This document shows positions 43,817 through 50,577 of a DNA stretch of 50,577 nt, piece after piece. The translations under genes were made by a program, and so were the position numbers. A model generated the notes under the pieces. The model was given only the letters and a program-made list of their open reading frames with translations. It did no database searches and was not told the DNA's origin. Every line of letters starts with the position of its first letter. The first letter of the stretch is position 1. The DNA comes from Phycisphaerales bacterium (lineage in GTDB: Bacteria > Planctomycetota > Phycisphaerae > Tepidisphaerales > Tepidisphaeraceae), in NCBI GenBank assembly GCA_020847545.1, contig JADLBV010000056.1, positions 1 through 50,577 on the forward strand, in the 5' to 3' direction.

Positions 43817-45520
43817 ATGGCTAAACCCTCCAATCAACAATTGAAGGTGGAAAACACAAAGCCGCCGGCATGGCCGCTGCTGGTTGTGTTGCTGGCGGCG
43901 GTCTTCACCATGGGGCGGGTGGTGAGCAATGATTTTTTGTGGTGGGATGACAACGTCAACATCCATCACAACCCGGACATGAACCCGCCGACGTTTGAGA
44001 GTGTGATCAAATATTGGTGGACGCCTTCGCAGGCACTTTATATTCCGGTTACTTACAGCATCTGGGGCGTATTGGCGTGGATGGCTCGGCTGCGGGTGGC
44101 GGATGACATGGGGATTCAACTGAATCCCATGGTGTTTCATGCGGCCAGCGTGCTGGTTCATGCGGCGACGGCGGCGCTGGTGTTTGCGTTGTTGTGTGAA
44201 CTTCGGATCAAAAGATGGGCCGCGATGCTGGGCGGGGTGTTGTTCGCGGTTCATCCGGTGCAGGTGGAGACGGTTGCCTGGGCGGCGGGATTAAAAGACC
44301 TGCTGTGCGGATTTTTCGCCATCTTGTCATTGTTGTTGTATGTGCGATATCGGGAATCGGGTGAACAAAAAACTGCCAAATGGTTTTATATCGGGGCGAT
44401 TGCGGCATTTGTGCTGGGGATGCTCTCCAAACCGACGGCGATGGTGACGCCGGCGATGGCGGGCGTGATTGATCTGTGGCTGTTGCGTAAGCCGGTAAAA
44501 AAAGTGGCATTGGCATTGTGGCCATGGTTTGTGTTGTCGATGGGGTGCATGGTGGTGACGAGGATTGTGCAACAGGCGCAGGTGTTGGGCGTTCCGTGGC
44601 ATGATCGGCCGCTGGTGGCGGGGTTTTCGGTGGCGTTTTATCTGTACAAGCTGATTTGGCCGGCGCATTTGGGGTTTGATTATGGGTGGCTTCCGCAGCG
44701 GGTGCTGGAATTGCGATGGATTTGGGTGATCAGCGCGATTCCGCTGTTGCTGGGTGTGATATTGTGGATTTTGCGACGGCGGTATCCTTATTTGTGGGCG
44801 GGGTTTGCGTTGTTTGTGATTGGGATGTTGCCGGTGGCGGGATTTGTGCCGTTTTTGTTTCAGTTTTAGTCCACTGTTTCGGACCATTATCTGTATTTGC
44901 CGATGGTGGGCGTGGCGATGACGGGCGCGTGGGGGGTTTCAAAAATCACTTCCCCGGCCGTGGTGGGTGTTTGCGGCGTTGTGCTTGCGGTGCTGTCGGT
45001 GCGATCCATCGCGCAGGCGGGGTATTGGTTTGACGATTTTGTCTTGTGCAACCATACGATTGAGATCAACCCCGGAAGTTCAGCGGCACACAACAACCTT
45101 GGTGTCTTGTTGACCCGACAAGGTAAACTGCTGGAAGCCGCCAGGCATCTGAAAAAGTCCATCGAACTGCGACCACAATCCAACCTGAGCCGGGCGAATT
45201 ATGTCTGGGCATTGGCGGGGTTGAATCGCATTGATGAAGCCATCGCCGAAATCGAGGAGATCATCCGCATCAACCCGACGCTGCCGCCGCAATTGCGGGT
45301 CAACATGGTGGATGAGCATTATTATCTGGCGATGGCGCTGATGAATCTGCATCGATATGCCGAGGCGATTCCCCATTTTGAGGCGGCACTGCGGTTGAAG
45401 CCGGATCATCCGACCGCGGCGACCGAATTGGCCAAGGCGAGACAAAAACTGGCGGAATCGACCACCACCCGGCCGGCCACCACCGCGCCGGATCACAAGT
45501 TGCCAATCCCCACCGGCTGA
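43817..45520 (+). pseudogene. GT-C/TPR membrane protein interrupted by one in-frame TAG
   Basis: The first part (350 residues to the TAG at 44867-44869) and the following frame to 45520 are in the same phase and form one protein of about 567 residues. Eight or more membrane segments start with FLWWDDNVNIHHNP, a DD motif of GT-C glycosyltransferases related to TMTC proteins, followed by AVHPVQVETVAWAAGLKDLL near residue 140. After the stop come STVSDHYLYLPMVG, a family signature normally continuous with the preceding FxFQF, and then three TPR units (AHNNLGVLLTRQGKLLEA...). The TAG probably replaces a tyrosine codon. Either a recent nonsense mutation, a sequencing error or readthrough; it begins five bases after pgeF. 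Confidence 0.8.
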
Positions 45521-45534
45521 TTTATCGTGAAGTT

Positions 45535-46266
45535 GTGAAGAGAGTTGTCCATGCAACACTGGCTTTGTGTCTGGCATTGATGCCAATTGCGGTTTGTGGT
45601 TGTATTTTCAATTCGGGTGGGGACGTGGACGCCGTGCAGCCGGTTTCCAATCTTCAGCGGGCGGGGAATGTTTATATTTTGCGTGGATTCATGGGTGTTT
45701 TGTCGCCGGGGTTGTATGACCTTCAGTCCCAATGTGAGTTGGATGGGGTGCGCACCCAGGTTTATGAGAATGACCAGTGGCGGGAGATCGCCGACCGGCT
45801 GATCGCCCGGTATCGGCCTGATCCTCATCCTGAGCCGTTGATCCTGATCGGCCATTCATTCGGGGCGGATGATGCGATATTGATTTCGCGGCGGCTGGCT
45901 GATGCGGGTGTCGGGGTTGATCTGTTGATCACGCTCGATCCGGTTTTGCCCGATGCGGTTCCCGTCAATGTCAGGCGGACGATCAATTTTTACTGTCCCA
46001 ACGGCGTGACCGATTTTCTGCCGGTCTTTCGCGGCACCGATTTGAAACCCGCCGACCCATCGGTTGCGCTGACCAATGTGGACCTCAATCGAGATGATCC
46101 GGCACTGGCGGAAGAGATCAATCATTTTAATATGGGGGAAAATCAGAAGATGCGGGAGGAAGTCATCAAACTGGTGCTGGATACCTGCCCGCCCAAGGCC
46201 GACTGGATGAAAATGCGTTCTCAACCCGCGACGATGCCGGTGGCCGTTGCGTTGATCCATCCGTAA
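45535..46266 (+). CDS. Alpha/beta hydrolase lipoprotein
   Basis: 243 residues from a GTG at 45535. The signal peptide ends in VCGC, with the lipid-attachment cysteine near residue 23. The mature part contains ILRGFMGVLSPGLYDL and the nucleophile elbow GHSFGADDA near residue 106, with an aspartate in ITLDPVLPDAV and a late histidine in INHFNMG as a possible triad. It could be an esterase or thioesterase anchored to the outside of the membrane. It follows the interrupted GT-C gene by fourteen bases. Confidence 0.75.
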   Translation: MKRVVHATLALCLALMPIAVCGCIFNSGGDVDAVQPVSNLQRAGNVYILRGFMGVLSPGLYDLQSQCELDGVRTQVYENDQWREIADRLIARYRPDPHPEPLILIGHSFGADDAILISRRLADAGVGVDLLITLDPVLPDAVPVNVRRTINFYCPNGVTDFLPVFRGTDLKPADPSVALTNVDLNRDDPALAEEINHFNMGENQKMREEVIKLVLDTCPPKADWMKMRSQPATMPVAVALIHP

Positions 46267-46284
46267 TTTCTCCATTATTTGCTC

Positions 46285-46920
46285 ATGATTTATTCCTGGC
46301 CCGCGCTCATGATCGGATGTCTGTTGCTCGCTTATTGGGCGAGGGTGGTGCGCATGGCGCATAAGTTGCGCCGGCGCAAGAAGTTTGAGTTGGGGGCCAA
46401 TTTCATCCCACCTGAACCGGTGGGTCGGTGGCTGCGGATCATGTGGATTCCACTGGTTGGTCTGTGGATTATTTTGCCGCTGCTGGTGGCGTTGCGAGGG
46501 GGATTGCCGGTGGTTCTTCGGCCGATGGTTCAATGGCCGATGGTTTCGTGGATCGCGTCCATAATGGCGGCGGGGGCGTTTGTGGCGACCTGGGTTTGCT
46601 GGAGACGGATGGGAAAATCATGGCGGATGGGGATCAACCCGGCCGAGAAAACCCAACTGATCGTCAGCGGGCCATATGCGTATGTGCGACATCCCATTTA
46701 TGGCTTGTCATCGGTGTTGATGCTGGCAACCGTGGCGGCGGTTTCATCGCCGGCGATGATTGTGGTGGCGATGGCGCATCTGGCGCTGCTGCAATGGGAG
46801 GCCCGACGCGAGGAGAATCATCTGTCGCGACTTCACGGACAGGCGTATGTTGACTATGCTGCACGGACGGGGCGGTTTATCCCCATTTGTCGGCAGCGGC
46901 AAGGCGCAAACGTGAAGTGA
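46285..46920 (+). CDS. Isoprenylcysteine methyltransferase-like membrane protein (ICMT/PEMT)
   Basis: 211 residues from ATG 46285, with a TTG six bases before. Five membrane segments and the AdoMet-binding C-terminal signature VSGPYAYVRHPIY near residue 129 and ARREENHLSRLHGQAYVDYAARTGRFIP near residue 172 identify the isoprenylcysteine/phospholipid methyltransferase group. The substrate is unknown; in bacteria such proteins methylate lipids or small molecules. Its stop overlaps a possible GTG start of the following gene. Confidence 0.8.
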   Translation: MIYSWPALMIGCLLLAYWARVVRMAHKLRRRKKFELGANFIPPEPVGRWLRIMWIPLVGLWIILPLLVALRGGLPVVLRPMVQWPMVSWIASIMAAGAFVATWVCWRRMGKSWRMGINPAEKTQLIVSGPYAYVRHPIYGLSSVLMLATVAAVSSPAMIVVAMAHLALLQWEARREENHLSRLHGQAYVDYAARTGRFIPICRQRQGANVK

Positions 46921-46937
46921 TCCATCATCCGTCGGAC

Positions 46938-48200
46938 ATGCGAACCACACGGCTCAACATCTTCCAGCGCGTGGTCCGACGATGGGATCAGGTGCATCCG
47001 TACAACGCGGCGCAGGTTCTTAAAATCGCCGGCAAGGGCGATGCGGATTCCATTCAAAACGCGTGGGGACAATCACTGGTGACATTGGGGTTGGGGGATG
47101 GAACACAACCGACCAAATTGCATCTGGTCCCTCCAAACATCACGCTGGAAGATTATTTATCCGACAAGATCAACCGGCATTTTGATTGTCAATCCGACAA
47201 CGTCAGCCAAGGTTCGTTGCGGCCATTCGTGCTACAGCAATCGGATCATCATTACATGGGGGTGATTTATCAGCACTGGATCGGGGACAGTGTTTCGATA
47301 CGGATGCTGCTGGAGCAATGGTTCAAGCGGCTGCATGATCCGATGGCGGTGCAAAACGCGCCGGTTTGCGCGCCCGAGGGTGGATATTGGCATTATTTCG
47401 GGCCTCGTAAGGTGAATTGGCGGTTGCTGGATGGATTGCTGGCGGTGCCGCGGTGGTTTGGTCGGCTGCGTCGATGTCGAAAGATCCGAACATCCGGATC
47501 GACCGATTATGACATGCGTTTTGCGCGGTTTGACGCCCCGGCTGGGTGGATTGATCGGTTGCGAATATTTGCCCGCGAACATGGGATCACGGTCAACGAC
47601 CTGTTTCTGGCCGCCATCGCCGAGGCGTGTCATCGGCATGTCCCGATGCAGGTCAACCGCCGACGACAGGATTTGGCGGTGGGGACGATTGTGGACCTGC
47701 GGCCGGAAAGCCGCGAGGATTTATCGCGCACGTTCGGGTTGTTTCTGGGATTCACAACCGTTTTGTGCCGCCCGGCCGATCTGACTCATTTCCCACGCCT
47801 GGTGCGCGCGGTTGCCGGGCAGACGAGACTGCTTAAACTCCGCCATGCCGCATCGGCGGGGATTGTCTGGCTCTTTGTCGCTCATGCGGCGGGAAGACTG
47901 CTGAAGCCTGAAAAAACCTTTTCATTTTATCGAAAGCACATGCCGCTGGCGGCCGGCATTTCCAACATCAATCTGAATCGGACGTGGACGAGCCGATATC
48001 ATCCATCGCCCCTGCTGGATTACATCCGCATCTCCCCCACCGGGCCGATGATTCCGCTGGCGTTTACGCCGACGACGCTGGGGGATCGGTTTCATCTGGG
48101 GTTGAGTTATCGCGGGGCTGTGATTTCGCCTGATCGCGCCGTCGCCGTTGCCGAATCGTTTATGAGTCGGCTCACAAGTCTGATCGAACCCGCGGGCTGA
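46938..48200 (+). CDS. Condensation/acyltransferase-like protein (CAT fold)
   Basis: 420 residues from ATG 46938; a GTG at 46917 overlaps the preceding stop (GTGA) and could be used instead. Two halves of the chloramphenicol-acetyltransferase fold are visible. The active-site histidine is in YQHWIGDSVSIRMLLEQW near residue 110, a variant of HHxxxDG, and FRTFGLFLGFTTVLCRPADL lies in the second half. WS/DGAT-like or alcohol acyltransferase activity on lipids is likely. It forms a small unit with the ICMT-like gene, perhaps for a lipid or secondary product. Confidence 0.75.
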   Translation: MRTTRLNIFQRVVRRWDQVHPYNAAQVLKIAGKGDADSIQNAWGQSLVTLGLGDGTQPTKLHLVPPNITLEDYLSDKINRHFDCQSDNVSQGSLRPFVLQQSDHHYMGVIYQHWIGDSVSIRMLLEQWFKRLHDPMAVQNAPVCAPEGGYWHYFGPRKVNWRLLDGLLAVPRWFGRLRRCRKIRTSGSTDYDMRFARFDAPAGWIDRLRIFAREHGITVNDLFLAAIAEACHRHVPMQVNRRRQDLAVGTIVDLRPESREDLSRTFGLFLGFTTVLCRPADLTHFPRLVRAVAGQTRLLKLRHAASAGIVWLFVAHAAGRLLKPEKTFSFYRKHMPLAAGISNINLNRTWTSRYHPSPLLDYIRISPTGPMIPLAFTPTTLGDRFHLGLSYRGAVISPDRAVAVAESFMSRLTSLIEPAG

Positions 48201-48209
48201 TGCCCGATT

Positions 48210-50429
48210 TCAGATGGTCCATTGCCTGCTCACCGGCGGAAGGCAGGCGCGGTCATCACAGGCTTGATATCTCAGTGATAGAGTGATCGGCCGGTCTGAT
48301 TGTGGTTGATTGAAAATCACCGCGATGGTGATTGTGTTTTCATACACGGCGACGGGTTCGGGTGCGAATTCAAAGGACCGCTGTTCACCCGGTGGATAGT
48401 CGATCTGACGGACTTGAGATGCGGCATCCCCCATCACCGTCAATTGCGTGGCCAGCAGGCCGGCCGAGGGTTGGTGGGCGTTGATATGGAACCCGTTGGC
48501 GATCTCAACGCGCACCAACAGGCGATTGGGGTCGGTTCGGTCGGCCGATATTGATACGATTCCTTCGGCCAACTGATGGGGCGACAACGGCCGATCTGAT
48601 GAGGATACATCGGCCGAAACCGACAACGACCCGGATTGGCGGATATATTGGAGTGTCGCCTGCACCATCGCGCTCATCCCCTCGGCCTGTTCTTCCATTT
48701 GGCCTGAAAATGCCTCAAGAACCGCGGCCGACTCGCGCACCCGCCCCAGTTGCAACAACACCATCGCCGCCACGGCGTTTCCGCTGGGTAATGGGGAATC
48801 CGCGCCGACTTTTTGTCGCACGATCAGGTCGGTTGATGAGGCTCGCGTGAAATAAAGCCCGCCAATGGAGACTTTGTCTTCATAAAATTGATCGAGCATC
48901 CGGTTGGCGATGTCCATCGCGTGCAAGCGCCATTGGGATTGGCCGGTTGATTCGTACAAAGCGAGCAACGACTGGGCGAAGAAGGCGTAATCGTCCAGAA
49001 AACCGTGGTGTTTGGGGCGGCCATCGCGACTGGAGCGATACAGTTCGCCTTGTGGATCGCGATGATGATTCAGCAAAAATTCCGCCGCTCGACCAGCGGC
49101 TTGGAGATATCGCGGTTCATTGAGCACCATCCCGCCAAGGGCGAGCGCACGGATCATCAATGCGTTCCAACTGGTCAGGATTTTGGTATCCAGCAGCGGT
49201 TGTTTGCGTTGTCGGCGCGCCTCGTACAGTTTTTGGCGCATGGGGGAGAGGCGATGTTCCAGTTCGGCCGTCAGTTCCAGCGGGCGAGGAAGGTAGAGGA
49301 TATTTTGATTCGGCGTGCCATCCCCATGATGTGGATCGGCGAAATTGGGACCGCGATCCACGCCGTAAATGCGGTTGAAGACCTTCGCATCCTCTTTTCC
49401 CAGCACCTGTTCGATCTGTTGGGCCATCCATAGATAGGATTGCCCCTCCATCGCATCCACCTCGGCATCGAACGCGGTGTAAAACCCGCCGGCCGGGTCG
49501 GTCATTTCACGCAGCACAAAATCGAAGATTCCCCTCGCCACATCGGCATAGCGCGATTCGCCGGTGAGTCGATGCGCCTCGACATAACACCACGCCAGCA
49601 TCGCGTTGTCGTACAACATGATCTCAAAATGAGGCACCAGCCAGCGGGCATCGGTGGAATAGCGATGAAACCCGCCCCCCAGATGATCGCGAATCCCCCC
49701 CGCCGCCATGGCATCCAGCGTCCGCAACACCGATGGCATGTTCGGACCATTTTGGGTCAGCATCACTTCCAGCAAGGTCTGACGGGGAAATTTGGGCGGG
49801 CCGCCGAATCCGCCGTGGGTTGAATCGAAATCGCCAACCGATCGCGCGATCCATTCATCGACTCTTGGAGCATCGATTAGTAACGATTGTTTTGGCCGGG
49901 CTGGCTCGGCCAGTTGGCTCAGCATCCGCACCAGTTGATCGGCCGTCCGCGTCACATCGTCGCGCCTTTGTTGCCACGCCTCATCAATCCCCCGCAAGAT
50001 CGTGACAAACCCCGGCCGGCCTTGCATGTCCTGCGGCGGAAAATAAGTCCCCCCATAAAACGGGCGTAAATCCGGCATCAGAAAAACACTCATCGGCCAA
50101 CCCCCATGACGGGTCAGCAACTGCACCGCCATCATGTAAAGCTGATCCACATCCGGGCGTTCTTCTCGGTCCACCTTGATGTTGATAAACCGACGATTCA
50201 TCTCGTCGGCGACGCCATGATTCTCAAAACTCTGGCGCTCCATGACGTGACACCAGTAACAGGTGCTATATCCCACCGACAGGAAAATCGGCCTGTTTTG
50301 CGCGCGGGCCGCCTCAAATGCCTCATCTCCCCACGGATACCAATCCACCGGATTGTGCTGGTGTTGCAACAGATAAGGCGAAGATTCCTTCGCCAGACGA
50401 TTGGTCGGTTGATTGACTGAATTGCTCAC
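48210..50429 (-). CDS. DUF255 thioredoxin-domain protein (YyaL-like) with C-terminal DsbD-alpha-like domain
   Basis: About 739 residues from GTG 50429 with AGGAG six bases upstream; the frame is open to 50537. Residues 1-160 are the DUF255 thioredoxin-like domain: [27 protein letters not shown], with the CxxC-type [15 protein letters not shown] near residue 45. A six-hairpin-like central part follows ([46 protein letters not shown]). The last ~115 residues resemble the N-terminal alpha domain of DsbD, ending [12 protein letters not shown]. Family members usually stop before this domain. Function unknown; a disulfide or redox role is suggested. Confidence 0.85.
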   Translation of the reverse strand: MSNSVNQPTNRLAKESSPYLLQHQHNPVDWYPWGDEAFEAARAQNRPIFLSVGYSTCYWCHVMERQSFENHGVADEMNRRFINIKVDREERPDVDQLYMMAVQLLTRHGGWPMSVFLMPDLRPFYGGTYFPPQDMQGRPGFVTILRGIDEAWQQRRDDVTRTADQLVRMLSQLAEPARPKQSLLIDAPRVDEWIARSVGDFDSTHGGFGGPPKFPRQTLLEVMLTQNGPNMPSVLRTLDAMAAGGIRDHLGGGFHRYSTDARWLVPHFEIMLYDNAMLAWCYVEAHRLTGESRYADVARGIFDFVLREMTDPAGGFYTAFDAEVDAMEGQSYLWMAQQIEQVLGKEDAKVFNRIYGVDRGPNFADPHHGDGTPNQNILYLPRPLELTAELEHRLSPMRQKLYEARRQRKQPLLDTKILTSWNALMIRALALGGMVLNEPRYLQAAGRAAEFLLNHHRDPQGELYRSSRDGRPKHHGFLDDYAFFAQSLLALYESTGQSQWRLHAMDIANRMLDQFYEDKVSIGGLYFTRASSTDLIVRQKVGADSPLPSGNAVAAMVLLQLGRVRESAAVLEAFSGQMEEQAEGMSAMVQATLQYIRQSGSLSVSADVSSSDRPLSPHQLAEGIVSISADRTDPNRLLVRVEIANGFHINAHQPSAGLLATQLTVMGDAASQVRQIDYPPGEQRSFEFAPEPVAVYENTITIAVIFNQPQSDRPITLSLRYQACDDRACLPPVSRQWTI

Positions 50430-50467
50430 AAGTGACTCCTGGCCCATTTGACCGGGCGTGTGACAGT

Positions 50468-50577
50468 TTATGCGGCCAGTTTGCGGGGAGGTAGCCCCAA
50501 CCAGTAGTGTTGTGACTCCTCGTCTTCGCTGAGCCATTTGCTTCGCAAAGCCAGGATTGCTTCGACACCTTCGATGC
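50468..50577 (-). CDS. C-terminal end of an unknown protein (partial at window edge)
   Basis: About 35 codons, open to the right edge and ending in TAA at 50468-50470. The residues [20 protein letters not shown] and a basic end (PPRKLAA) look like real coding sequence in an acidic, tryptophan-containing style. I do not recognise the family. It stands 38 bases before the DUF255 gene in the same direction. Confidence 0.45.
   Translation of the reverse strand, partial: IEGVEAILALRSKWLSEDEESQHYWLGLPPRKLAA

Overview
The window (50,577 bases, GC-rich) looks like chromosomal DNA of a planctomycete, most probably of the class Phycisphaerae. This is inferred from the combination of a sigma-70 factor with a long DNA-binding-like N-terminal extension, two secreted pseudopilins of the H-X9-DG type, a PEP-CTERM protein, several Gfo/Idh/MocA oxidoreductases, a glycine-rich RRM protein and tRNA genes without an encoded CCA. 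No species can be named from the sequence alone. There is no rRNA, CRISPR array, intact insertion sequence or prophage.

Left part (1-12,200). An NnrS-type membrane protein cut by the window edge is followed by a methyltransferase and the LUD pair lutB-lutC (lactate oxidation) without lutA. A secreted squalene-cyclase-like repeat protein and a TMEM175-type channel face each other. Then comes a GHKL ATPase plus STAS-like (DUF4325) pair of lower GC. Next is a divergent cluster of five lipoproteins (two LpoB-like, one COG3014-like, one CsgG/LpoB-like, one YcfL-like) that suggests a module for envelope or peptidoglycan synthesis control. It ends in a 275-bp symmetric inverted-repeat element and tRNA-Tyr.

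Centre (12,200-30,500). A repeat-rich intergenic stretch is followed by a leftward run in which three tandem, mutually paralogous secreted proteins of unknown function precede a UbiA prenyltransferase and a B12-binding radical SAM protein. Rightward genes follow: a LtaS-like sulfatase-superfamily membrane protein, a PGPGW/flippase-like membrane protein and a membrane dipeptidase. Carbohydrate genes come next: an MGH1-like glycosidase overlapping a Gfo/Idh oxidoreductase, gnd (6-phosphogluconate dehydrogenase) and a second Gfo/Idh oxidoreductase.

Right part (30,500-50,577). This holds a small unrecognised gene, a PEP-CTERM protein, a pseudopilin, the sigma factor, a metallophosphoesterase, a TPR protein, modB-modA without modC, the RRM protein, a MazG-like protein, tRNA-Arg, dprA, a NUDIX hydrolase, an ACT protein, a second pseudopilin with a recognisable promoter, coaD and pgeF. 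A GT-C/TPR protein is interrupted by one in-frame TAG. It is followed by an esterase-like lipoprotein, an ICMT-like methyltransferase, a condensation-type acyltransferase and a DUF255 thioredoxin protein fused to a DsbD-alpha-like domain. At least six palindromic or dispersed repeat units lie between genes. The points most worth a second look are the three-paralog secreted operon, the symmetric 275-bp element, the five-lipoprotein cluster and the amber codon.
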